From: Myxococcaceae bacterium
GTDB taxonomy: Bacteria; Myxococcota_A; Polyangia; Polyangiales; Ga0077539
Reading direction: 5' to 3'
Assembly: GCA_004297725.1 (NCBI GenBank)
Contig: SCUS01000092.1
Span: 124,001 to 188,000, forward strand
DNA: 64,000 bases
Part shown: piece after piece, positions 46,746 through 55,205 of the stretch
How positions within the stretch are numbered: position 1 is the stretch's first letter
Layout of the letters: every line of letters begins with the position of its first letter
Position numbers and translations under genes: made by a program
Notes under the pieces: generated by a model
What the model was told of the DNA's origin: nothing
Database searches by the model: none
The model's input: the letters and a program-made list of their open reading frames with translations, nothing else

Positions 46746-48241
46746 GACCAGCGGCCTCGCTGGGCCGTCACCCACGGCGACAGACCGCGAGAGCCGCCCT
46801 GCTCCACGGGCGCGACGGCGGAGGTCTCGAGCTTCGAGGCCGCGAGGGCGGTGGCGACGGCCCACGCCTCGGCGTCGTCCTCGGCCACCTGGGGGTAGTC
46901 CACGAGCTCGTCCCGGAAGCGGTCGATGAAGCCCGTGTCGTAGTCCCCCTTGATGAAGGCCGGGTGCGCCATCAGCCGCTGGTGGAAGGCCAGGTTGGTG
47001 CGGATGCCCGTCACCACGTACTCGCGCAGGGCGCGGGCCATCCGGGCGACCGCGCGAGGACGGTCGGGCGCCCACACGCTGAGCTTGGAGATGAGCGGGT
47101 CGTAGAAGCTGCTGATCTCGCAGCCGGGGTAGGCGCCGCCGTCGTCGCGCACGCCCGGCCCGCCCGGCACGCGCAGCTTCTCGATGCGGCCGGGGGAAGG
47201 GAGGAAGCCGCTCGACGGGTCCTCGGCGTAGACGCGGCACTCGATGGCCGCGCCTCGGCGCACGATGTCCTCCTGGCCGAAGCCGAGGGCCTCGCCGTGG
47301 GCGACGCGCACCATCTCTCGCACCAGGTCGAGGCCCGTGATGAGCTCCGTCACCGGGTGCTCCACCTGGAGCCGGGTGTTCATCTCCAGGAAGTAGAACT
47401 CCCCGTTCTCGCCCAGCAGGAACTCGAAGGTCCCCGCGGAGAAGTACCCCACCGCCTTGGCGCCGCGCACCGCGACCTCGCCCATGCGCTTCACCAGCTC
47501 GGCGGACACCGCGGGCGACGGCGCCTCCTCCACCACCTTCTGGTGCCGCCGCTGCACCGAGCAGTCGCGGTCGAACACGTGAAGCAGGTTGCCCTGCTGG
47601 TCGCCCAGCACCTGGATCTCGACGTGCCGCGGACGCACCACGGCCTTCTCCAGGTACACCGTCGCGTCGCCGAAGCTCTTGAGCGCCTCGCTCTGCGCGC
47701 GCTCGTAGGCGGCCGCGAGGTCCTCCGGGCGATCGACGAAGCGCATGCCCTTGCCGCCGCCGCCCGACGCGGCCTTCAACATCACGGGGTAGCCCACGCG
47801 CTCGGCCGCCGCGCGGAGCTCATCGATGGTTCCGGGCTGCGCGCCGGGGACCACCGGGACGCCCGCCGCGCTCATCAGGGCGCGCGCCGCGGGCTTGCTC
47901 CCCATCGCCCTCATCGCGCTCGCCGGAGGACCGATGAACACGATCCCCGCGCGGGTGCACGCGTCGGCGAACTCGGGGTTCTCCGAGAGGAAGCCGTAGC
48001 CCGGGTGGATCGCCTCGGCGCCGGACTTCCTCGCCGCGTCGAGCACCCGGTCCATGTCCAGGTACGACTCGCGCGCGGGCGCCGGGCCGATGGGCCACGC
48101 CTCGTCGGCCATGCGCACATGGAGCGCCGCCCGGTCGGCCTCGGAGTACACCGCCACCGCGGCGATGCCCATCTCGTGCAGCGTACGGATCACCCGGACG
48201 GCGATCTCACCGCGGTTGGCTACCAGCACCTTCTTGAACAT
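46742..48241 (-). CDS. accC: Biotin carboxylase
   Basis: A 499-residue ATP-grasp enzyme starting at ATG 48241 (MFKKVLVANRGEIAVRVIR). It shows the glycine-rich ATP loop ASGGGGKGMRFV, the bicarbonate/ATP region DRDCSVQRRHQKVVEEAP and the active-site signature FLEMNTRLQVEHPVTE. It carboxylates biotin carried on a partner protein for acetyl- or propionyl-CoA carboxylase. The core ends near residue 450; about 50 extra residues follow (ending SPWVTAQRGRWS) with no known function. No accB or carboxyltransferase gene adjoins it, so its exact complex is uncertain. Confidence 0.9.
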   Translation of the reverse strand: MFKKVLVANRGEIAVRVIRTLHEMGIAAVAVYSEADRAALHVRMADEAWPIGPAPARESYLDMDRVLDAARKSGAEAIHPGYGFLSENPEFADACTRAGIVFIGPPASAMRAMGSKPAARALMSAAGVPVVPGAQPGTIDELRAAAERVGYPVMLKAASGGGGKGMRFVDRPEDLAAAYERAQSEALKSFGDATVYLEKAVVRPRHVEIQVLGDQQGNLLHVFDRDCSVQRRHQKVVEEAPSPAVSAELVKRMGEVAVRGAKAVGYFSAGTFEFLLGENGEFYFLEMNTRLQVEHPVTELITGLDLVREMVRVAHGEALGFGQEDIVRRGAAIECRVYAEDPSSGFLPSPGRIEKLRVPGGPGVRDDGGAYPGCEISSFYDPLISKLSVWAPDRPRAVARMARALREYVVTGIRTNLAFHQRLMAHPAFIKGDYDTGFIDRFRDELVDYPQVAEDDAEAWAVATALAASKLETSAVAPVEQGGSRGLSPWVTAQRGRWS

Positions 48242-48319
48242 GGCGCAGGGTGTTCGCACGGAACCCGCAGGCCCTGCAACGCCGCGCGATGGATGGAGGG
48301 AGGGAGGGTCCGGGTCGAG

Positions 48320-51300
48320 TCAGCGGATGAACGCGCAGGTCGAGTCTTCGAGGCAGTGGTGCCCCGTCGGGTCGGCCAGGTAGGGGATCACGGTGCCGCC
48401 CGTATGGAGGTACCGGCCGACCATGCTGAACATGTACACGGCCATGTCGAAGCCCAGCGACGAGTCGTAGATCTTCTGGAAGCCGTGGATGCCGCGGGGC
48501 TGCACGTAGGGGCTCACCATCCCCGAGGTGGGCACCCCGCTGGCGTAGGTCCAGACGGTGTCGTCGTTGGGGCCGGACATCGCCACCGAGCGACGCGACC
48601 AGCGCAGCGCCGGGCCGGGCACGCCGTTGCGGCCGAGGGTGACCGGGGCGATGCCGCCGTCGGACTGCGGGCGCTGGGTGCGCTCGTCGGTGGAGAAGAA
48701 CTGCCGCCCGTCGGAGATGTCATCGACGTCGACGAGGAAGTTCTCCGCGCCGGGGCCCGCGGGGTGACGCCCGAGGCGGGAGAGGCCCTCGATGGCGTGG
48801 TTGGCCAGCAGCACGTCGTTGGGCGAGGCGAAGCCGGGGTGCGAGGCCGCGAAGCTCGCGGGCGCCCTGAACTCCGCCAGGTGCGGCGGAGCGTCCGACG
48901 GGAGGAAGGGCACGATGCCGGCGACGCGGGCCATGGCGTAGCCCGTGGCGATGGTGACGTTGGGGTCGCCCGTGGTGTTGGTCACCAGCATGCTGCGCGG
49001 CCTCGCCGGGACGTCGGGCGCGGTGAGCGGATCGAGGAAGACCCGGCGCACGTAGTTGATGGGGTCGCCCTTCTCCAGGGCCACCTGCGCCAGCATCACG
49101 AGGCGACGAAACTCCGGCGTCTGCCGGCGCCGGCCGAAGCCCGCCATCGGCGCCACCAGCGGAGCGCCGACCTCCCAGTTGGTGGTCTCGAAGCGCCCGC
49201 AGACCGTGCAGCCCGCGTCGCGCGCCGGGGCGCCCACCTGCCAGGTGCTGATGACCCGGTCGGGCCTCGGGGCCGCGCCGATCCAGGTGCACTCGCCGAA
49301 GCGCATCCGGTCGCGCCCGTGGCGGTAGTGCTCCACCACCCAGCGGTCGCCCGCGTCGGACGGGACATGCACCCGGAAGCGCCCGGGCATTCCGCCCGAC
49401 GAGCCGCTGCACGACACGTGGCCGTTGGTGAGGTTGCGCACCAGCAGCACGTCGTCGCCGCTCAGCTCCGCGCCGGGCAGGCACGCGAACTCCACGCGGG
49501 CCCTGGAGCTCAGCGAGGGCCCCACGATCTGGAGCGCGTACTCGCCCGCGGCGCAGGAGGTCCCCCGCCCGGCTCCGGTGCTCTGCACCGAGACCACCAG
49601 CGGCCCCATCACCCGCAGCATCAGCGCGGCCAGCACCGCGCCGTTCTCGGTGCGGATCGCGATGTCCGCGAGCCCGCCGCCGCCGACCACCGGGACGCTC
49701 GAGGTGAGCGCCGGCTCGGCGCCCGCGAGGAGGCCCGTCACGATGCCGCCGAGCGATCCGCCCGCGGCGGCGTAGGGGGAGTTCGGTCCGCCCAGGTCGG
49801 GCGTGCCGTTGCCGTCGAAGTCGCCGGCGATGTCGGGCCGGCCGTCGCGGTTGTAGTCCCCGTCGAAGGCGAAGGCGTTGCCGTCCCGGGTGGTCAGCGT
49901 GCGCGGGCGCGCGTTGCGACCGTCGAAGCCCCGCAGCATCCGGATGGCCTGGATCTCGTCGATGATGGTCTGGCGCACCGAGTCGCGGGTGTGGAAGAGG
50001 TACGCGGTCCAGTAGTTGGCGCCGCTGTCGGGGCTCATGTCGCCGTCGAGGTCTCGCGCCCGGCCGAGGGTGATGGAGTTCGCCGCGCCCTGAAGGCAGC
50101 GGCCGCTGAAGGCCGCGCGGACGGCGGCAAGGATCACCGGGCTCAGCTCGAGGCCGTGCCCCGGGGCGTTGAGGGTCACGAGCGCGTTGCCGTGCTGCAG
50201 CACCAGGCCGCCGTACCCGAGGATCTCCGCGCTGTTGCTGCCGTGGCCGTGCATGAACAGCAGCGGCGCGAAGGGCTGCCGCTGCCCCTCGGCCTCGGTC
50301 GGGATGAACATGGTCATCGCCATGACGTCGTGGTTCACGCGGGCGCGGCCGGTCTGCCAGTCGATCTCGAAGGCGTCGTCGCGGCTCTCCCGCTCCGGGT
50401 CGCCGAGGAGGTACGGCGTGTCATAGAGGACGGTCACGACGTGCGAGAGGCTCGCGTAGCTTCGGAGCAGCGCCGCGGTGCCCTCGGCGTTGAGCCCGAG
50501 CACGCTGCCGAGGCTGTTGAGCACCCCGCGGAAGGCCTCGCCCGAGGCGACGAAGACCCGCGAGCCGGGCGCGGGGCAGGTGCCGGCGCCGCCCTGCATC
50601 GGCATCGGCACCGTGTCGGCGGGAAACTCCGTGGCCAGGCGGGCCATCGGGCCGCGGCCGTAGAGCCCGCTGCGCACAGTGTCGAGGTCGTCGGTGACCG
50701 ACTGGGTGGTGAACGACCACGCGAGGGCCACGTCGTTCCAGCCGTTGGTGGCGAGGCTGCCGTAGAGCTCGGGGTGCGCGCGGAAGTGACGCTCGAGGGG
50801 CTCGAGCGCGGCGGTCTGGCGCGAGTGGTTCACGTGGTCGAAGGGAGAGCGGACGGCGGTGCCGGTGCGCTCGCCCACGAGGCGGTTGGTGATCACCACC
50901 GCGTAGGTCTTGCGCTGCCGCATCGGGAGCAGCGGGCGCATGATCAGCGTGCGGCTCTCGCGCTCGTAGAACCACGCCATGCGGTCGTACCCGTCCTGGC
51001 GATCGCCGGTGAGGCGCCCGTCGAGGGTGTTGGGGTGGTCGAGCACGCCGTCGAAGTCCGTGTCCTCGCCCGGGTCGAGCACGCCGTTGTTGTTGGCGTC
51101 CTCCTCGACGGTCTCGAAGAGCAGGTTCGACTCGGTGCTGCGCGGGTCGTTGTCGAAGTACTGGTCGGTGTGCGTGACCGCGTAGGGGTAGTTGCCCGAG
51201 TTGAAGTCGAGCGGCACCGGCAGGCCCGTCTCCAGGTCGATCAGGTAGATCGCGTGCCCGGGGAAATCCGACTGGCGGAAGTGGTCGCTCCCCCCCTGGC

Positions 51301-51646
51301 GGCGCAGCAGGTCGGCGACGTCGATGTGCTCTTCGAAGGAGAGGGAGATGGGCGCGAAGGTGCCCCAGCCGTCGAGCTCGTCGAAGCGGGCGCGCACCGA
51401 GCGCTCGATGCCCGTCGGAACGATCAGGCTGGCGTTGATGCGCCGCCCCGTCGGCGAGGTCGGGTCGGGCGACGTGGCCACGTCGTTGGGCAGCGGAATC
51501 ATCGGGAGCGTGTTGGTGTTGAGGTCCCACACCACGCGCGGTCCGGTACCGGCTGGAGTGAGCCGCGCTCCCGCGGGCGTGCCACCCCCATCACATCCGA
51601 CGAGCGCCGCGACGGCCGCGATCGCCACTAAGATCCTCGTTCGCAT
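48320..51646 (-). CDS. Large lipase/esterase-like lipoprotein
   Basis: A 1108-residue lipoprotein starting at ATG 51646; an ATG three codons later is also possible. The signal peptide ends in ALVGC. The N-terminal part (PMIPLPNDVATSPDPTSPTG) resembles the N-terminal domain of bacterial virulence-factor lipases such as VolA. An alpha/beta hydrolase core has LLFMHGHGSN (about 462-471) and AAGGSLGG with the likely nucleophile S631. Asp-rich calcium-like loops occur (DANNNGVLDPGEDTDFDG, DYNRDGRPDIAGDFDGNG). The His and Asp of the triad are not certain. Probably an outer-membrane-anchored hydrolase of lipids or esters. It diverges from the barrel gene at 51740. Confidence 0.75.
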   Translation of the reverse strand: MRTRILVAIAAVAALVGCDGGGTPAGARLTPAGTGPRVVWDLNTNTLPMIPLPNDVATSPDPTSPTGRRINASLIVPTGIERSVRARFDELDGWGTFAPISLSFEEHIDVADLLRRQGGSDHFRQSDFPGHAIYLIDLETGLPVPLDFNSGNYPYAVTHTDQYFDNDPRSTESNLLFETVEEDANNNGVLDPGEDTDFDGVLDHPNTLDGRLTGDRQDGYDRMAWFYERESRTLIMRPLLPMRQRKTYAVVITNRLVGERTGTAVRSPFDHVNHSRQTAALEPLERHFRAHPELYGSLATNGWNDVALAWSFTTQSVTDDLDTVRSGLYGRGPMARLATEFPADTVPMPMQGGAGTCPAPGSRVFVASGEAFRGVLNSLGSVLGLNAEGTAALLRSYASLSHVVTVLYDTPYLLGDPERESRDDAFEIDWQTGRARVNHDVMAMTMFIPTEAEGQRQPFAPLLFMHGHGSNSAEILGYGGLVLQHGNALVTLNAPGHGLELSPVILAAVRAAFSGRCLQGAANSITLGRARDLDGDMSPDSGANYWTAYLFHTRDSVRQTIIDEIQAIRMLRGFDGRNARPRTLTTRDGNAFAFDGDYNRDGRPDIAGDFDGNGTPDLGGPNSPYAAAGGSLGGIVTGLLAGAEPALTSSVPVVGGGGLADIAIRTENGAVLAALMLRVMGPLVVSVQSTGAGRGTSCAAGEYALQIVGPSLSSRARVEFACLPGAELSGDDVLLVRNLTNGHVSCSGSSGGMPGRFRVHVPSDAGDRWVVEHYRHGRDRMRFGECTWIGAAPRPDRVISTWQVGAPARDAGCTVCGRFETTNWEVGAPLVAPMAGFGRRRQTPEFRRLVMLAQVALEKGDPINYVRRVFLDPLTAPDVPARPRSMLVTNTTGDPNVTIATGYAMARVAGIVPFLPSDAPPHLAEFRAPASFAASHPGFASPNDVLLANHAIEGLSRLGRHPAGPGAENFLVDVDDISDGRQFFSTDERTQRPQSDGGIAPVTLGRNGVPGPALRWSRRSVAMSGPNDDTVWTYASGVPTSGMVSPYVQPRGIHGFQKIYDSSLGFDMAVYMFSMVGRYLHTGGTVIPYLADPTGHHCLEDSTCAFIR

Positions 51647-51653
51647 GGACCCC

Positions 51654-51704
51654 ATCCTACAGAGGCTGAAATCCCGATTGCAAAGGCCGAGCGCGGTGTA
51701 GTTT
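51654..51704. promoter_or_regulatory. Divergent promoters sharing a palindromic -35 box
   Basis: TTGCAA at 51678-51683 is its own complement. On the minus strand it stands 18 bases before TAGGAT (51659-51654), just ahead of the lipase-like gene. On the plus strand it stands 15 bases before TAGTTT (51699-51704), ahead of the barrel gene. The plus-strand spacing is short, so that half is less sure. Confidence 0.45.
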
Positions 51705-51739
51705 CGTTGCCGCCCGCCGGACTGGGCGTAGAGGCACCG

Positions 51740-53302
51740 ATGTACGAGCAACTGCTGTTGGGATCTGTCCGCGCGCGCAAGCCGGCGCTTCTGAGCCTCG
51801 CCTGCGCCGTCGCCTTCGCGGCGTCGTCCGCCTCCGCCCAGGAGGCCCCGCGCGCTCCGGCCCCCAGCCCCGCCGCAGCGGCTCCGAGGCCCCGCGGCGT
51901 CGTCGTGCACCTCGGCGGCGAGTACCGCCTCCGGCTCAACATGATGAGCACCATCGACCTGCGCCCGCTCCCGCGCACCGACGCCGCCTCCACCGGCACC
52001 CTCGGCCGAAACACCTGGGGCGAGCAGTGGGTGCGCCTCCGCGGCGACGTCGCCTTCACGCCCGACCTCCGCATCGTCGGGCAGATGGACGTCGTCAACG
52101 GCGTGGCCTTCGGCGACCTCACCTTCGGCGTGTCTCCGCAGGCGCTGCGCACCGATGAGTACGGCTATCCGGGCCTGCGCTTCCGGTACCTCTACCTCGA
52201 CTGGGAGACCCCCATCGGCCTGCTGCGCGTCGGGCAGATGGGCTTCTCCTGGGGCCTCGGCATGGTGGCCAACGACGGCGACACGCCGCCCGTGTTCGGC
52301 GACTACCGCTACGGCGACCTCGTGCGCCGGGTGATGCTCGCGACGCGCCCGCTCGGCCGCTCTCGCCCGCTGGTGGTCGCCCTCGGCGGCGACTGGGTCG
52401 CCTCCGACCTGCTCGCGGACTACCACCGCCGCGACGAGCTCGCCTTCCAGGGCGTGCTCGCGGCCTACTACGGTGATGGCCCCGACCGCGTCGGCGCCTA
52501 CGGAGCCTACCGCTGGCAGGAGAACCCCCTCGGCGACACCCTCTCCGCCGTCTTCGTCGACGTGTTCGCCCGCTGGGGCTTCAACGACAGCCGCGGCGGC
52601 CGCATCTACGGCGCCATCGAGGCCGCCTACGCGGGCGGCTCGACCACGTACACCCGCACCGTCGAGAACCCCGAGCAGACCCTCCGGCAGCTCATGGCCA
52701 TCGTCCAGGTCGGGCGCACCTCGCCCAGACTCGACGTGGTGCTGGAGGCCGGCTACGCGTCCGGCGACTCCAACAGCGAAGACGCCATCCAGCAGCGCGC
52801 CACCATCGACCCCGACCACCGGGTGGGGCTCATCCTCTTCCCCGAGGTGCTGGCGGCGCACACCGCCCGCTCGGCCCACATCGCGCAGTCGCCCGAGCTG
52901 GGCGCCCGACCCACCCGCGGCGCCGAGCTGCTGCCGACCAACGGCGGCGTGTCCGGCGCGTCCTACCTCTTCCCCTACGCCATCTTCCGCCCGGCGCGAT
53001 GGATCGAGCTGCGCCTCGGCGGCGTGCTCGCCTTCGCCACCTCGGACGTCGTCGACCCCTACGCGCAGCGCGCTCTCTCCCGCAGCGAGAACTGGCGCGG
53101 CGGCAGCTCGTCGTCGCGCGACCTCGGCGTAGAGGTCGACGGCGCGGTGCTCCTTCAGCGCACCCTCGCCGAGCACCTGGTGCTGTCCGGCGGCGTGGAG
53201 GGCGGCGTCTTCGTCCCCGGCGGGGCCTTCACCGACGCGGCGGGCCAGTCCATGTCGCCCGCCGGGCTCCTCCGCCTCCGGGTGGGCCTGCGCTACCGCT
53301 GA
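51740..53302 (+). CDS. Putative outer-membrane beta-barrel protein
   Basis: A 520-residue protein starting at ATG 51740 with a long signal peptide cleaved after SASA (about residue 35). The mature region is built of strand-like blocks (HLGGEYRLRLNMMSTIDL, LRIVGQMDVVNGVAFGDL, LRFRYLYLDWETPIGLLRVGQM, YGAIEAAYAGGS) and ends in LRLRVGLRYR, a typical barrel end. It may be a porin-like or alginate-export-like protein; the family is not certain. It is divergent from the lipase-like lipoprotein and followed by a terminator hairpin 7 bases after the stop. Confidence 0.72.
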   Translation: MYEQLLLGSVRARKPALLSLACAVAFAASSASAQEAPRAPAPSPAAAAPRPRGVVVHLGGEYRLRLNMMSTIDLRPLPRTDAASTGTLGRNTWGEQWVRLRGDVAFTPDLRIVGQMDVVNGVAFGDLTFGVSPQALRTDEYGYPGLRFRYLYLDWETPIGLLRVGQMGFSWGLGMVANDGDTPPVFGDYRYGDLVRRVMLATRPLGRSRPLVVALGGDWVASDLLADYHRRDELAFQGVLAAYYGDGPDRVGAYGAYRWQENPLGDTLSAVFVDVFARWGFNDSRGGRIYGAIEAAYAGGSTTYTRTVENPEQTLRQLMAIVQVGRTSPRLDVVLEAGYASGDSNSEDAIQQRATIDPDHRVGLILFPEVLAAHTARSAHIAQSPELGARPTRGAELLPTNGGVSGASYLFPYAIFRPARWIELRLGGVLAFATSDVVDPYAQRALSRSENWRGGSSSSRDLGVEVDGAVLLQRTLAEHLVLSGGVEGGVFVPGGAFTDAAGQSMSPAGLLRLRVGLRYR

Positions 53303-53308
53303 GACCAT

Positions 53309-53328
53309 CCTCCGCCCTCGGGCGGAGG
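53309..53328 (+). terminator. Terminator hairpin
   Basis: A perfect stem of eight to nine GC-rich pairs (53309-53317 with 53320-53328) and a tight CTCG-type loop, starting 7 bases after the barrel gene stop. It also lies just upstream of the TPR gene promoter region. Confidence 0.7.
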
Positions 53329-53367
53329 TAGTGGTTGCGCGAGAGCGTCTCTGCTACGAAAGGTCGC

Positions 53368-54435
53368 ATGACTCCAGCGGAGGTCGCAGAGAGGCACCGC
53401 AAGCGCGCCCGGGTCGCCCTCGACCTGGGCCGCTACGACGCCGCCGAACGGGAAGCCCGCGCCGCCCTCGGCGCCGCGCCGACGGACGCCGACTCGCTGG
53501 TGCTGCTCACCCGCGCGCGCCTCGGCGCCGGCCGCTACGAGCCCGCCTGGGAGGCCGTGCAGGCGGCGGTGCGCGCCGCGCCCGACCGCGGCTACTGCCA
53601 CTACCTGGCCGGTTTTACCCTCCAGTGTATGGGCCGCTACGAGGAGGCGCTCTCGCACCTCGACCAGGCCCTCAAGCACGAGCCCGACTACGCGCGCTAC
53701 CAGGTGCGCCGCGCCCTCAGCCTGGTGGAGGTCGCCCGGCCGCAGGAGGCCGCCGCGGCCATCGACCGCGCGCTCGCGCTCGACCCCAACGACGGCGTGG
53801 TGCTGGAGATGTCCGCCCGGGTGCTCGGCACCCTCAAGGACTACGACCGCGCCGAGGCCCTCACCCGCGAGCTCATCAAGCACGAGCCCGACAGCGCCGC
53901 GGGCTTCGGCCGCCTCGCGTGGCTGCTCACCGAGCGCCGCCGCTTCCCCGAGGCCGCCGAGGCCGCGCGCGAGGCCATCCGCCTCGACCCCAACCACTAC
54001 GCCGCGTGGGCCAACCTCGGCTACGCCGCGCTCGAGCTGCACCTCTACCGCGAGGCCGAGTCCGCCAGCCGCGAGGCGCTGCGCATCCGGCCCGGGTTGC
54101 AGTCGGCGATGACCAACCTCGTGGTCGCCCTCCGTGAGCGCGGGGCCCTCGACGAGGCCGCGCAGCTCCTGGCCCAGTGCCGGGCGCGAGACGCGTCCAA
54201 CAGGTCCTTCGAGAAGCAGCTCTCGGAGGTGCAGCTCGCCATCGCCACGCGCGACCGGGTGCGCCTCTTCGACCGAATCGCGGTCACCGCCGTCGCGGCG
54301 GCGGTCACCGTCGCCGTCTCCCTCTACGACGGGCGCGCGGGCATCGCGGTGGGCATTGTCGCCCTCGTCGCCACCCTCATCGCGTGGCGCGTGGGGCGCT
54401 CGAAGCCCGCACCGCCGCCCGCGCTGGATCCGTAA
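53368..54435 (+). CDS. TPR-repeat membrane protein
   Basis: A 355-residue protein. I chose ATG 53368; a TTG 11 codons earlier is also in frame, but a TACGAA hexamer (53355-53360) 7 bases before the ATG suggests transcription begins at or near it. About seven tetratricopeptide repeats span residues 5-270 (YDAAEREARAALGAAP, YEEALSHLDQALKHEP, FPEAAEAAREAIRLDP). Two C-terminal membrane helices follow (VTAVAAAVTVAVSLY, AGIAVGIVALVATLIAW), anchoring the repeats in the cytoplasm. It likely scaffolds protein complexes at the membrane. It carries a motif site at 53615-53630. Its end overlaps the convergent TetR gene by 59 bases. Confidence 0.8.
   Translation: MTPAEVAERHRKRARVALDLGRYDAAEREARAALGAAPTDADSLVLLTRARLGAGRYEPAWEAVQAAVRAAPDRGYCHYLAGFTLQCMGRYEEALSHLDQALKHEPDYARYQVRRALSLVEVARPQEAAAAIDRALALDPNDGVVLEMSARVLGTLKDYDRAEALTRELIKHEPDSAAGFGRLAWLLTERRRFPEAAEAAREAIRLDPNHYAAWANLGYAALELHLYREAESASREALRIRPGLQSAMTNLVVALRERGALDEAAQLLAQCRARDASNRSFEKQLSEVQLAIATRDRVRLFDRIAVTAVAAAVTVAVSLYDGRAGIAVGIVALVATLIAWRVGRSKPAPPPALDP
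53615..53630. repeat. Dispersed motif, copy 5
   Basis: TTACCCTCCAGTGTAT, inside the TPR gene, creating the codons GGT, TTT and TGT. Confidence 0.55.
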
Positions 54436-55033
54436 ACAGCCCGTCGGTCACCAGGTCGAGCATGGTGTCGACGAGCTCCGCGGGCTCGGACACCGCGCGC
54501 CGCAAGATGAGCTGATACAGCAGCTCCTTGATGATCCCGGTGAGGCAGAACGCCCGGATGCGCCGGTGGCCGGGGCGCACCAGGCCGGCCTCCTCGCCCT
54601 GCTCCAGCGAGCGCTCGATCAGCCCGGCGACCTCTTCATAGAAGGTGAGCAGCCGCCGGTCGAAGTCGGCGTCGAGGCCCACCGCCGCGGAGAAGAGCAC
54701 CTTCGCCATGGCGGGCTCGGCCATGAAGCGCTCCACCAGCCGCAGCAGGTTGCTTCGCAGCTCGAACATCACCCGCGTGGGATCGGAGTCGGGCACCGTC
54801 TCGATGGGCTCGATGGTCTCCGCGAGCTGGCGCACGAAGCCCGAGACCAGCTCCTCGAAGATCGCCCGCTTGTCCTCGAAGTACAGGTAGAAGGTGCCCC
54901 GAGCGACCTTCGCCCGCGCCACGATGTCCTCGATCTTGGCGTCGTGGTAGCCCTTCTCCGCGAAGACCTCCGCCGCGATGGTGAGTATCTGCGCGCGCCG
55001 TCGCTCTCGGTCCATCGTTGCCATTCGGGGCAT
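54377..55033 (-). CDS. TetR family transcriptional regulator
   Basis: A regulator of about 218 residues; starts at 55033, 55024 or 55015 are all in frame and I chose the first. The N-terminal helix-turn-helix is clear: ILTIAAEVFAEKGYHDAKIE, then IVARAKVARGTFYLYFEDK. The C-terminal helical domain would bind a small ligand. The gene is divergent from the DUF898 gene across 172 bases, so that gene is a plausible target besides its own promoter. No operator palindrome could be picked with confidence. Confidence 0.85.
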   Translation of the reverse strand: MPRMATMDRERRRAQILTIAAEVFAEKGYHDAKIEDIVARAKVARGTFYLYFEDKRAIFEELVSGFVRQLAETIEPIETVPDSDPTRVMFELRSNLLRLVERFMAEPAMAKVLFSAAVGLDADFDRRLLTFYEEVAGLIERSLEQGEEAGLVRPGHRRIRAFCLTGIIKELLYQLILRRAVSEPAELVDTMLDLVTDGLFTDPARAAVRASSAPRATR

Positions 55034-55205
55034 GATCGGTACCACAGGTCGCGAGGCGCATCGGCAGCCCTTCCACGGACTGACAGGAAACGTCCCTCCG
55101 GCGGGGAGGGGCTTCCATGCCCTGGCGTACCATGCTGTAACCCGGGGCGAGCGACCGTCGACCGATGGCCAGCGCTCCCGCACACGACACGGAGGGTTTC
55201 TCGGA

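Noticed and set aside
46964..51631. An open frame of more than 1500 codons on the plus strand
   Set aside because: It lies antisense to accC and the lipase-like lipoprotein, has His/Val/Glu/Arg-rich composition typical of shadow frames at very high GC, and shows no domain.
55094..55110. CCCTCC/GGAGGG inverted repeat between TetR and DUF898 as a TetR operator
   Set aside because: Arms are only six GC-only bases with a G-rich centre; such pairs are expected by chance at this composition.
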